The notes below the pieces were generated by a model. It was not told where the DNA came from, did not search any database, and saw only the letters and a program-made list of their open reading frames with translations. Shown piece by piece: positions 37,901-48,307 of a stretch of DNA of 64,000 bases (position 1 is the first letter of the stretch; each line of letters begins with the position of its first letter). A program made the translations under genes and the position numbers. The DNA comes from Caenorhabditis remanei (lineage: Eukaryota > Nematoda > Chromadorea > Rhabditida > Rhabditidae): contig NC_071329.1 in assembly GCF_010183535.1 (NCBI RefSeq), positions 9,920,001 through 9,984,000 on the forward strand, given 5' to 3'.

Positions 37901-38303
37901 TAAGAAATAAAGAAACTGTGATTATTAAATTAATCCGTATTTAATTTTCAGAGTACCTTTGACCAGACAAACAGTGAGGAGACTACTCCAATTGCAGTCA
38001 CCTGGGGAGTGTTCCCAGGTTCAGAGATTGCTCAACCAACAGTCGTCGATCCACTTTCGTTCCGTGCTTGGAGAGATGAAGCTTACCAAATGTGGATGGC
38101 TCAATGGTAATCACAATTGACAGAACTCCAGCTGTATTTCAATTTTCAGGGGAGATTTCTATCCAAAAGAATCGAAGTCATACGGAGTTATCAAGTCAAT
38201 TCATGATACTTTCCGTTTGGTAACTCTTGTGGACAACGACTTCCAAAAGCCATCTGTTCTCTTTGATGTGCTCCAAACAGCTCTAGAAGAACTCCGCAAG
38301 TAA
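34962..38303 (+). CDS. mthf-1: Methylenetetrahydrofolate reductase (MTHFR)
   Basis: Exons 34962-35044, 36124-36198, 36246-36618, 36703-37440, 37486-37899, 37952-38106, 38150-38303; 663 residues. The enzyme reduces 5,10-methylene-THF to 5-methyl-THF with FAD and NAD(P)H in the cytosol, feeding methionine synthesis. The catalytic TIM barrel (about residues 65-345) includes [10 protein letters not shown] with the catalytic Glu, [20 protein letters not shown] and [12 protein letters not shown] (the Ala equivalent to human Ala222 is present). The eukaryotic SAM-binding regulatory domain follows (about 370-655: [70 protein letters not shown]). The N-terminus before the barrel is short and differs from the human serine-rich region. 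Intron 1 is 1.08 kb and holds no gene. Confidence 0.97.
35045..36123 (+). other. mthf-1 intron 1, no feature seen
   Basis: 1079 bp, AT-rich. Short repeats of AAACTGATCT occur near 35190 and 35595. No coding content supported. Confidence 0.6.
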
Positions 38304-38608
38304 ATTATAAGTAGACTTTCTCTTTTAGAGTCTGACTCGTACTACGTTTACCTATCACTTTAAATTTTATATTCACTTCAGTTGATGAAATCTAACTTGG
38401 GAACTTTCTCCGTACTTTAATTACCAGTATTATTGCATTTTAGTTTTAGTTTTGTTTCGAATTCCGATTCCAAATCGCTTCATTCTAATATTTATTTCCG
38501 GCTTCCGTTTCTAAAAATAAATGCATTCAAAAATATATTCATCACATTTTATTTCAGGCACTACAAAATAATCTTGAAAATAGTTTAATTTTTGTGACAA
38601 GTGAGTTC
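38304..38608. other. Convergent 3' regions of mthf-1 and the SDS22-like gene
   Basis: 305 bp between two stop codons on opposite strands; AT-rich UTR-type sequence with AAATAAATG at about 38516. Confidence 0.6.
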
Positions 38609-39836
38609 TCAAACAACTTGCGACTCTTCAGTAGGGTGTTCGAACTCAACAGCAGCCGTCTCAACTGCTGTCTTCTCAATTTTCGGAGGACGAAGAATTG
38701 ATTTCTAAAAAATTGTCCAGACTTATAGAGTTAAACTTCAATAATAATAATACCTCACGACACTGAGTTCCGTCGAGACGATGAATCTGTGGAAGGAAAC
38801 GGACAACTTTTCCGCGATAAGTATCAGAATCAGCGATCGGATTGTTATCCAAATAGACGCAACTGAGTTGTGGAAGACGAATGAGTTCATCAAGAATGTT
38901 CCAGTCGGAAAGCTGAAAATAGAAATCGAATAAAATGTGAAACTAATTGTTTTTACCTTATTTCCTCTCGCCCAGAAGTCAGTAAGAGTAGACAATTGAT
39001 GAATATTCTCAACTTTCTCGAGACGATTCTGATTCAAATCAAGAATTTCAAGTGGAAGGTTCTCATCAAGTCCAAAGAAATACTTGATTCCATTTTGAGC
39101 AAGATAGATCTCCTTCAACTTTGTCAATCCAGCCACGTTCTAAAATAAAGTTCTTGATTTTTTCTGAAAGAACATTAAGTTTTTCTTACATCAACGACAG
39201 TGATAGCATTAGCAGGAAGACTGAGAACTGTGAGATTCTTCAAATGTTCCAAATTCTCAATGTTACGAATCTGATTGGCACCGAGGAAGAGTCTATCAAG
39301 TTTCAGGTTGTTGTCCAGATTCTCAATTTTCGTGATCCGATTATCACCCAATTCCAGATATTCCAACTCAGTCAACATATCCAATCCCTCAATTTTCGTG
39401 ATCTTGTTGTGAACGAAATACAGAGTTTTCAGTTTCGTCAACTTCTCGAGATTTTCGATTTTCATGATTCGGTTGAATGATAAATCGAGAACCTCCAAGT
39501 TAACAAGAGCATCCAGATTCTCAACTTTTGCAATTTGATTATCGTAAAACTCAAGATGAGTCAACGTGGTCAAACAGTCCAGATTCTCGATTTTCTTAAT
39601 CAAATTCCAACGAAGATAGAATTGTTCAACGTGTGTAAGCCACGAGTAATCTCCGATTTCCTTCAGACGATGACGTGTCAAATCGACAACTTTTGCGTCA
39701 GAAGCAATCTGGAAATTGCAATTTTGGAAAGAAGAGAACTTGAAGTTACCTCGACATATTCAATTTCTTCCGGTTCCACGACAATCTTTTCGTATTCCTT
39801 GACACCATCTTCCGAGGTAACACTAGTCACGTTCAT
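38609..39836 (-). CDS. SDS22-like leucine-rich repeat protein (PP1 regulatory subunit family)
   Basis: Exons on the minus strand: 39750-39836, 39190-39708, 38957-39139, 38754-38912, 38609-38704, all phase 0, 347 residues. After an acidic N-terminus there are about eleven 22-residue repeats of SDS22 type (L.KIENLD.L..L..L.L..N.I), then the LRR-cap segment (CVYLDNNPIADSDTYRGKVV) and a short charged tail. SDS22 (PPP1R7) binds the catalytic subunit of protein phosphatase 1 and guides its assembly and nuclear/mitotic function. C. elegans has a separate sds-22 gene, so this is probably the paralog next to mthf-1. It could share an operon with the 74-residue gene upstream (284 bp gap, same strand). 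Confidence 0.9.
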
Positions 39837-40120
39837 CTCTTCAGAATATTCTTAAGAGACAAGTGGAAGAATACGAGAATACTTGATTCCACTGAATACT
39901 TTCCTGCGAGAATATTCCAGAAAAATACGTGGAAGATTGGCACATTTGAATTGAATGTCACGCTTGAAATCAGTTCAAATAATTTGCTTTTTTGAGTTCA
40001 AGTTTTCTTTTTTCAATTTGAGAAATATGAAGAGGAATATTCGGAAATTACAAATATTTATTAGATGAAATCATGAGCGAATGAAAAAAAAAACATGCCA
40101 TTTATAGAGCTTTCGTGATA

Positions 40121-40345
40121 TTATCCTCTTCTTCTATTCACAATTATCATCAATTGCCGAATTCCATTTTGAAGTTCTCTTGCTTCTCGTAGTCCGCTAA
40201 AGAAAACTGGAAGATCTTCATCGGGCAATTCAGCCAATGGGTCATCAATATCGAAACTGAACAACTTTGAGAAATTCTCTCTGATATCATCCAATCGGTA
40301 CTGTAGAGCCTCGATTACGTGGTTTGGATCGATTTGAGCATCCAT
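40121..40345 (-). CDS. Small acidic helical protein, unrecognised
   Basis: Single exon, 74 residues, starting MDAQIDPNHVIEALQYRLDD and ending IRQLMIIVNRRRG. Two predicted amphipathic helices (EALQYRLDDIRENFSKLF and REARELQNGIRQLMIIV) flank an acidic loop (DIDDPLAELPDEDLP). The composition and ATG context look like a real gene rather than chance: few low-complexity runs, balanced residues, and a short distance to the next gene on the strand. It resembles small subunits of larger complexes (Mediator- or BLOC-like helical hairpins), but I cannot assign it. It lies 284 bp upstream of the SDS22-like gene on the same strand, a spacing compatible with a nematode operon. Confidence 0.6.
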   Translation of the reverse strand: MDAQIDPNHVIEALQYRLDDIRENFSKLFSFDIDDPLAELPDEDLPVFFSGLREARELQNGIRQLMIIVNRRRG

Positions 40346-40836
40346 TTTATATTAAGAAGATATTAGAAGGGGAAGAATTTCGAATAGAAAAAGGAGAGTT
40401 ATTGAGACGAACTCAGATTAGAAGTGATCACAGAATAAATTAATCTATCTCGAATGCGCACAGGACTTCAGAGAAAGACTGCGTATATGATTATGACATA
40501 CTATATGTCTGCATATGTTCTGTACAGACAGAGATTCAGCGGGAAATTAAAAGAGTAACCCGAAATGTTTTTCTTGAAGTATTCTTATTTTCGAATCAGA
40601 ATCTTGGTCCAACGTGAATATTCATGACAGTAGGACATGATGTGCAGTATTCAAGAAGCATTCATTAGATATTACTCAATAATCAAATTTTTGTTGAAGT
40701 TTTTTACTCTAACTCTTCCACTCATAAAAATGTTTATTTTTCTGTTACCATGGAAAGGGCCAGTGAATAATTCCTTTTTCTTTAGCCCCTTCAAACAGCT
40801 TTGTTTCATTCTTCTTTCTTCTCAACACAACCTGAA
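40346..40836. other. Divergent promoter region of the 74-aa gene and the CEP104-like gene
   Basis: 491 bp, AT-rich. A short ORF at 40637 overlaps the downstream gene's start in another frame and is not supported. Confidence 0.5.
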
Positions 40837-43800
40837 ATGCCTATTCCCTTCTCTGTTATTTCCACAACTTCTGAAGACGTTTTGGAAGGAAACAATTCAG
40901 ATGAAGAAACCGAAACATTCGATGTGAACTGGATATCTGCCAGGTTGAAATTGATGGTATCTGAGTTGAGAGACCCCTGATAATTTCAGAAATCATTCAT
41001 TTCCTCAATCAATGGTACTAGAATTAGAGGAAGAATCTTTGGTCAGCAGTGTTAAAGTAACAGTTCATAAAGATTATCCTCGTATGACGCATACAGGTGT
41101 TGATACCAATGAACTGTTATATTTTCAGCTTCCTCACTAACTGTTTCTCTGGGAATTCCATCGAATCACTTCCGAAATTCCCGAGGAAAATCTTATAATG
41201 CTGATTATTCGGTTCGTCAGGAATTGTCATTCAAAGATGATTTTCATTTGGAATACGGTAATAAACATCCGACAGCTACTGTATTTTTAAATTCACCTGC
41301 AAAGTTTGTAAGGCGAGTTTGTTCTTTGGTTGTGCATTTTCAGATATATTTCACTTTTTGAGAGACGTTTTCAACTTTAAAAAATACAACTTTGTCAAGT
41401 TAAACTGAACAATTATCTTCTATCACATAGCTTTGAAGTGGATAAAACATCCCGGTATAAAACAAACAGACATACTTTTTTATCCAAAAAAGGAAACAAC
41501 ATTTCAAATATATCTGCACAAAATCGTCGTCAAATCGTCAATTCTAAAGCAAATAATGGGTTCCTCCACTAGGCTTCCACTTCTTTTTCAAAAAACCCGA
41601 GGCTGTTGGCACTGAATGTCCACGTCCGTTTTCTGTTGACTTTTCTCGTTTTTTTTTTAGTTGAGAGTAGTAAGTATTTCGGTAAGTACTAAGAAATTGA
41701 GAAACAGATAATAAAGAAAGGAACCATTTGTGTTTGTGTACATGTGCCAAAACTGTTTGGCTCGCGGAACAGAGCACAAAACAAAAAGAGTTTGTAGCCA
41801 AGACTACGTGTCTAGAAAGGGCGGTCCCTTGAGAAATGTCATTCTGTATCTAGAAGTTTTTTTTTTTCATAATCCGAGGATACCTCAGTTGTTGTCTAGG
41901 CTCTGAAAATACTCGTTCTAATTATCAGACATACCAATTATTTTCTTTCAGTCAACACTTTTATTCACCCTTTTCCTTTTCTTTTTCCCCATAACAACCG
42001 CCTTTTATCTTTCTTCTTTCTTATTTCTCTACGTCTTCTCAGATTTCAGGTAGCTGAAATAATCGTAATATTTTCTCCAATTTTCATTCTTCCTCTTCTG
42101 TTTAATAGGCGTTTCGAACTTCTTCTGTCACACAAATCGAGCTCTTTTAGTCATCAAAGATTGAGCATTATTATAAAAAGTTGTTTCGTATGATATAAAT
42201 GCCTCAAATTTGCTTGTTTTTAGTTTTCAGAATTTGAAGAAGAAGAAGAAAAAGAAAAAGAAGTCAGAAAACGACTACATTTGTTTCTTGTTTGTGTTGA
42301 TTGTAGTTCCGATTAGATAAATGCTGAAAAAGATAACACAAACTCATTAGAGAAAAATGAATCAAGGAAAACAACATTTTTCTTTTCTAGAGTCGAGAGT
42401 CAAGATGAATTCTTTTCAATATAATGAACCAACATTTATCGAAACAAACACATTTGTTAACTTTTCAAGTTCAAAAAAAATTGAATTCACATGACTCCAA
42501 TGTCCAAAAAAGCTCTCATTTCCGATTCGCGCTCTCTCTTTCTCTTCATTTCCCAATTTTCCATGAATTTCAATTTGATCCCGATTTCCGCTCCATTATA
42601 TACTCACTTTCATTTCGGATTGAATCGCAAACTTTTTTGAAAGATAATCTAGAATTACGATAATTTTCTTTCAGAATATCCGTTCACGGTTTCTCGGATT
42701 CTGACGTCAATCATCATCGTCAAGTGTCAATTCTTTCAGTTGTTATTAGTGGAGCAGGTCAGTTATTTTCATTATTTCAATCTTCTCGAAATGTGACACG
42801 TTCTCATGAAAAAATAATAATTGATGCCATATTCTATGTGCCGAATAATAATAAAATATCCAGAAAAAAGAACTCATTGTTCATGCGAAAATTGGAAAGT
42901 CAAAGTTCGGTGTCACATAAAGCCCCGGAATATTTGTTTCTCCTTTTTTGTTATTTTTCGTCATCAAAAACATTCAAAAATCCATCATCCAATGTCGTTT
43001 TTCGCTCGTTTTCTATCACTTTTTCACCCGAAAAAGTCAAAAAGAGTACTAAAAATGGAGCCGAATTTTAGAAGGACTCTTGGAGTTTTTGAGTTTCTGG
43101 ACCATATAAAAGAGACGGAAATGGATAAGAAAAGTAAGATTTTTAGATTTGAAATGTGAATAAATGTATACTAGATCTCGTCTAATTATCGGTATTCTCT
43201 CCTTCTTCAATTTCACTTTCCGAATGACCTTTCCTCTTCAATTTGCAGGTGAAATACCCCCATTCGACAGCCATTTCAAGGACGAACCAAAACAGAAAAC
43301 GATGAGTTTTGTCGAACTCGATAGAGGAATTCTGTTGCCGTCGAAGGCAAAACCGGTCAGTTTTTCATAATTCTTTTTTTAGTATTCAGTTTTAAAACTC
43401 AAATACTCTTCCCATTTCTCTTGATTAAACGTGTGTTATTGACATTTTCAAGTAGAGAAAAAAGAAGCTGGAAAAATGGAGAAAAAGCCAATGGTGCGGA
43501 AGAAAATGGTGTAATTGGCAAATGGCTCGTAAATAAGGTCACTGAGCGAAATGTGCTTTTTGTGAACAAAATCAGTGGAAACGTGGTAGTACTTGAGTAG
43601 GAGGAAGCCCTTCGATTTGTAAAAGATTCGAGGAAATTCCCAAATCTGAGTTCTTCTTCTTCATTCTCTCTCTGTCTAGGTACCGGTAATTTCCATAGAG
43701 TTGAAATGTTTCATTCTAAATGTTGCAATCCTAAAAATCGGTCAGTCACATTCCCACGGACAGCTGGAAGCCGACAAAGTTTTATTTCGAACCTCAAAAA

Positions 43801-46539
43801 CCTTTTTTTTACTTCTCCCAATTAAGTAGCCAAACTAAAAGAAGACGAACCAAAACAACTAAGAAAATAAGTAGCAGGTGTTCCTTGAGAAAAGCTTTTT
43901 TCTCCCGTCAGCAGCGTCTACACTCACCAAATACGTACATGTATATATTTGGTTAGTCATTGAAAGACACCTTCTGACGCTGTTGTTATACTCTCACGTA
44001 AACATTCTCTCTTCTTTCGCCTCTCTTTTTTCCCTCGATTTTATTAAATCGCATAACAAAAGTATATTTAGTACGAGTCACTCAAAAAGTTACAAGTCCA
44101 GGCAAAGTCCGGTCTTTTTACTTCTACGAGTCCTTTGAATTCGGAAGATTTTCTTCATCGTCTTCTCCCTCACAGATTATCTGACTTACAGAGTTTAATG
44201 TGGATTTCTCATAATATATTTTCTCGATTCTTCGTTTTGCTTCTTTATGCATTTTCTTGTCATAATCATCATAATCAAAATAAAAACAAATATAGATTGG
44301 CAGCTTTTCTATTTGCTCCTTTCTTCTCTCATCTTATTTCTTATTTGCTATTGAGTCAGTTGAACTGCCGCCTACTCGACTTTAGACAAAATACACTTTT
44401 TGGTTTCTCATATTACTCTTTTCTAGAAACGTATTTCATAACAAAGTTAATACTTATTCTAGAATATATTGTATTTACATACAGGTTCCAGATGATCACG
44501 TGACTCTGTTTCTCTATTTCGAAACTTACAACTGTTGGTCAGATTCTGGTATCCTTGACAACTTTCCATCACTCGTTTCCCATTCAAATTTGTTATTCTC
44601 CAGCTCTCTTTTCCTCCTTTTTTCTTCAAGAAAACCTTGTTTTCTCATGCTCCAATACACAACTCCATTCTCCATCGTTTCGTTCTTTTTTTTTCAGAAA
44701 ATGAGAGAAACAAAGACAATTGTCGGGCTTTATGACACTGATTCAGAGGATGAAGAGATATTATTTTCAAAAGAAATGCTGAATAGATTACGGAAAAGAG
44801 AAGCTTCAATGAAGGTGAGTCAGTTGTTTTGAGTTATTCAAAAATAAAATGAGATGGCTTCAGAATCCACAATTACCTTCATCATCATCAGCAGTAACAG
44901 AGGCAATTACAGTGGATACAAACAGTGAAAAATCAGCACCGGTTAGTCAGGTTTATAAAACATGTTAAGATCTTAAAATTAGTTTGAAAAATAATCATAA
45001 AAGTTTGAGTCGTTTGCCTTTTGCTTTAAAAATTCTACAAATTCCACAGATAACTTATCGAGTTTCTTTTTTTAATGTATCTACAGCACCGCTCAAAAAT
45101 ATATTAAGTTTTGATTTTTCAGTGGAAAAGGTCCAACTTTGAGAGTGTGTCATGGTAATACTAATTGTCCCATCAAATAGATTTTTTATGGATCGTACAG
45201 ATCAAAAGTAGAGCTCCATTTTTGTAGTTGACAACTTTTTTGTACGGACATTCCCCGGAAAGTTATGGTCATTTTTAGACGACAGCTCAAAAATCGCACT
45301 ATTTTGCACTGAAATGAATCAATTTGAAGGAGAAATCACTTTCTCGATATGTAACTTGCTAGGAAGTGTCCGTACAAAAAAGTTGTCCACTACAAAAATG
45401 AAGTTCTACTCTTGGTCTGTTCGATCTCATAAAAAAATATTTTGTGGGACATTTAGTTTTACTATGACACACTCTCAAAGTTTTCAACTGAAAAAAGAAA
45501 AATTTAATGTACTTTTGAGCGATACTGTAGGTTTGTATAAACTGGCAAAAACTACAATATGGAATTATGAAGAAACGTATAAAATTATGAATTTCTGCCC
45601 GTATTCCAGGAGTCATCATCGTCTTCATCTTCAAAACCGCAATCATCTGTATCACCACCATTATCCGACAGGTAGTTGGATTGAGTCAACATTATTCTGA
45701 TTGCGTGATATTTTCCATTTATCATTTTGTTTTATTTTTCCCTCTATCATGTTCCTTGTCTCTATCCCAAAACAATTCCATCTACATTTCCACCCATTCA
45801 ATTATTCAGTTTCTTCTTTTTTCCCACCATTGACATCACTCGCATCGTCACAAATTCTTGCTTTTTCTATGTACTCATTTCGTCTAGTCATGTGCAAAAA
45901 AAAGGCCAAATAATGAAGATGAACACAGTGAAAAACGCAGATGTGTAAACAACAAGCACAATATTTTAAGGTCGAAAAAACAGATATTGGACGAGATTTT
46001 AGGAGTTGATGAGAAAGGGAATAAACGGAAACCGAGGAAAGAGGTTCGATTTCTCTTATCGAATTTCAATTCAGGTATCTTTTTCAGGTATACTTTGGTT
46101 CTCGAATGGCTGAATTCAATAACATGTTGAGACTTTTGGAAAGAAAAAGAGAAGAATCTATTTGGGATGAAAAGTATTCACTGAGAATTCAAGATTTCTG
46201 AAATCTTGCTTATTTTAAGATATGCTCAAGCATCTGCGATAGATGAAAGTGTGAAAGATTTGAAAGCAAGAGAAGCTGGTCTCAGAGAACTGATAATTGA
46301 AAGAGAAGATGCATTGAAGGGAAAGAATTTGATTGTAGCACAAAGGTGATATAGTGCTTCTCTCATCTATCTATCACGTGGATTCATTTCAGAAGCAAAG
46401 ATCGTTTTGATAAAAATATGAGTGATGCTCTCCATTTACCAACTATTCGTGGATTCTTGAGTGATGAAGAGGTAGTTTGACTGCATTCTCAATGTTTCAT
46501 GCTCTATGTTTTCAGCTAAAACGCCTCAAAATCGAATAG
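40837..46539 (+). CDS. CEP104-like protein, short form (jelly-roll domain plus coiled coil)
   Basis: Exons 40837-40943, 40990-41081, 41129-41257, 41344-41398, 42675-42757, 43249-43355, 44698-44814, 44864-44941, 45610-45671, 45905-46043, 46088-46173, 46220-46345, 46393-46471, 46516-46539; about 427 residues. The N-terminus (MPIPFSVISTTSED...NHSFPQSMVLELEEE...FVKISVHGFSDSD) aligns with the CEP104 N-terminal jelly-roll (human MPHKIGFVVVSSSGHEDG, FPQEIVLQM). The C-terminus (LLERKREESIWDEKYAQAS) matches its coiled coil (KLDERKREAVQKERYDYAK). The TOG domain and zinc fingers of human CEP104 (about 925 residues) are absent. CEP104 acts at ciliary tips and microtubule plus ends, so a role in sensory cilia is inferred. 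Weak points: the exon 10 acceptor (GCAAAAAAAAG) is poor, and the N- and C-terminal halves are joined over a 1.3 kb intron by phase only, so two genes are possible. Confidence 0.65.
41399..42674 (+). other. Intron of the CEP104-like gene, no feature seen
   Basis: 1276 bp, pyrimidine-rich with several poly-T and poly-A runs; open frames inside are compositionally biased. Confidence 0.5.
42758..43248 (+). other. Intron of the CEP104-like gene (491 bp), no feature seen
   Basis: Two overlapping open frames (42724-43071 and 42821-43159) cross this intron and the next exon, but neither has recognisable protein content, while the exon frames on both sides join in phase. Confidence 0.5.
43356..44697 (+). 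other. Long intron separating the two halves of the CEP104-like gene
   Basis: 1342 bp, T-rich, ending in a strong TTTTTTTTCAG. This acceptor could also serve as a trans-splice site, because the next exon begins AAA ATG (MRETKTIVGLYDTD). No other gene seen. Confidence 0.5.
45081..45530. mobile_element. 450 bp foldback (MITE-like) element in an intron
   Basis: The ends read CTACAGCACCGCTCAAAA on the left and, in reverse complement, CTACAGTATCGCTCAAAA on the right. The two arms, each about 175 bp, are nearly complementary throughout (for example ACTTTGAGAGTGTGTCAT and GACAACTTTTTTGTACGGAC occur in both), leaving a roughly 90 bp centre. No transposase is encoded. CTACAGTA-type ends are common in small Caenorhabditis inverted-repeat elements. 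It lies in the intron 44942-45609; the open frames at 45314-45700 are artefacts of it. Confidence 0.8.
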
Positions 46540-46933
46540 TTCTCTTCACTGGTTGCCTAATCCTGAGTTGATTGTTTTCAGGAAATAAAATGGTTATCTG
46601 AAAAGCGAAAAAGAACAATAAAAGCTCTTTTGCTCTTTAAATTTATTTGTTTTCACGCTGGGACAGTTCTTAATTCCTATTGTCCTGTGAAAAATGTCCT
46701 CTCTCAATTACTAATTCGTGTATTCAATTATTTTATTGTGGTGTCATAGTATAGCCTACACAAAAACCGAGTTTTCTTTCCAAAAACCCAACAAAGTGTC
46801 GCCTGACTTCTTTATCTTATTCTTCTTAATATTTCTGCTTGACCTATCTCGAGATCATTCGCCTCCAACATCTTGTTGTCACAAACTCTACGAATACTAA
46901 AAATATATTCAGTAAATTCTCTTCGTTCAAACA
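46540..46933. other. Intergenic between the CEP104-like and SRH genes
   Basis: 394 bp with AAATAAAATGG (46581) and ACAATAAAAG (46617) as likely polyadenylation signals. An alternative last exon could use the TTTTCAG at about 46574-46580, but its frame soon turns non-coding. Confidence 0.5.
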
Positions 46934-48158
46934 ATGAGTTGTAATCAGGAAGTTTTGTTATTGGAAAATCCTACATTTTTCCGTAATTTGTGTTTCTTGC
47001 TGACGGTTTCAGAAGTAGCCGTCACTAGTCTCACCTTATATTTATTGGTTTTTCATTCACCTTCACAAATGAAAGAGATGAAATGGTATCTGATCAATAT
47101 GGCTTGTTGGTGAGGAATCCACAAAGTTTCCCATGAGAACTCATTGAATTTTCAGGACAAGAGCAATGGATCTAATGTATTCTCTCTTTGTTATTCCATA
47201 TTTTTTCATTCCAACTCTTGTCGTACTTCCAGTTGGCGTATTCAGTTTGATTGGAGTGCCCACTCAAATTCAGCTTGTTATGCTTGTGATTATCATTACT
47301 GGTTTGTAATCAACTGTAAACTTCTTTTTTAAGTGACAACTTCAGGACTCGGATCAGCAATTGTTATGATATTTGAAAATCGTTTCAATGCTATCGCTCC
47401 TCCAAATTTTAGATTTAAAATTCACTGGAGGAAATCATTTCATTCAGTGATGTTTTTGATTAGTTTCTCACTTCTGATATCTTCTTTTTTGAAGCTGGAA
47501 GATCAAAAGACTGCGAAAAATGCATATTCGGAGGTTGGGATTTCCACAACACTCAATATACAATCAGTGTAATTTCCAGTATTTTCTCTGTCCAATTCCT
47601 CAGTTTTTCACAACTGCATTTTCCTTTAAACCAGTTTCTGTACCTCTCTTGATAACTACAGTCTTATTATTCTCACTATTGATATTAGTGCAAGTTATTA
47701 CTTTTGCATGCTTGAGTTTCTACTTCCTCTTCTCTTTGGAAAAGAGTAAAATGTCACAAGCAACGAGAAATTTACAGAGGAAATTCTTTCTGACTGCTTG
47801 GTTGCAGGTAACATTTCATCAGAACGAAAAGAAGCGGAACTGAATTATTTTTAGATTCTAACTCATTTAGCTGTAATCGTCATGCCAATGGGCTATACTT
47901 TCTTCTCCTTTTTATTGAGATATCGGAATCAAAGTATGTTTAAAATTGTGTTCCCAAAAGAAGAGTTGTATTTCAGTTCTCGTCAATCTGTCCACAATAT
48001 TAATCACATTTCATGGGACCATTACTTCTATTTCAACAATTTCCATCAACCGTCCATTCAGAAATCGTGTCAAATTGTGGATGTTTCCAAAGAAACTTCG
48101 AAACCGAAGAAGCAGCACAAACCTGAATGTTTTAACGGTTTCTTCTAGTTGGATTTGA
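46934..48158 (+). CDS. Seven-transmembrane chemoreceptor, SRH family
   Basis: Exons 46934-47109, 47156-47301, 47346-47533, 47580-47807, 47855-47933, 47977-48158; 332 residues, the usual SRH length. Seven hydrophobic segments are visible. Family hallmarks: MKEMKWYLINMACW after TM1, a Pro-rich TM2 ending VFSLIGVPTQIQL, GSAIVMIFENRFNAI in TM3, and the C-terminal STILITFHGTITSISTI followed by NRPFRNRVKLW. SRH receptors are nematode G-protein-coupled chemoreceptors found in ciliated sensory neurons; the ligand is unknown. SRI is the closest alternative family. The only chemoreceptor gene in the window, and all splice sites are canonical, so it appears intact. Confidence 0.85.
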
Positions 48159-48307
48159 AGTTTCTACCTTTTCTTCGGTTTCCCATATAATAAAACATCT
48201 ATATTTATTGCCGATACAGTACCCCTTTTCCCACCAGAAAACCAAATCGAATTATCTATGAATATATAACTCTCCTTCCTCTCCCCTTTTCTCCATTTTC
48301 AGCGGAA

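Noticed and set aside
39121..39855. Plus-strand frames of 106-119 codons
   Set aside because: They are antisense shadows of the LRR repeats of the SDS22-like gene.
42724..43159. Two overlapping 112-115 codon frames inside the CEP104-like gene
   Set aside because: They cross the donor of an in-phase exon (42757) and lack coherent protein content; the intron model explains the region better.
45314..45700. 128-codon frame near 45.3 kb
   Set aside because: Most of it is the right arm of the 450 bp foldback element, and the remainder overlaps a real exon in a different frame.
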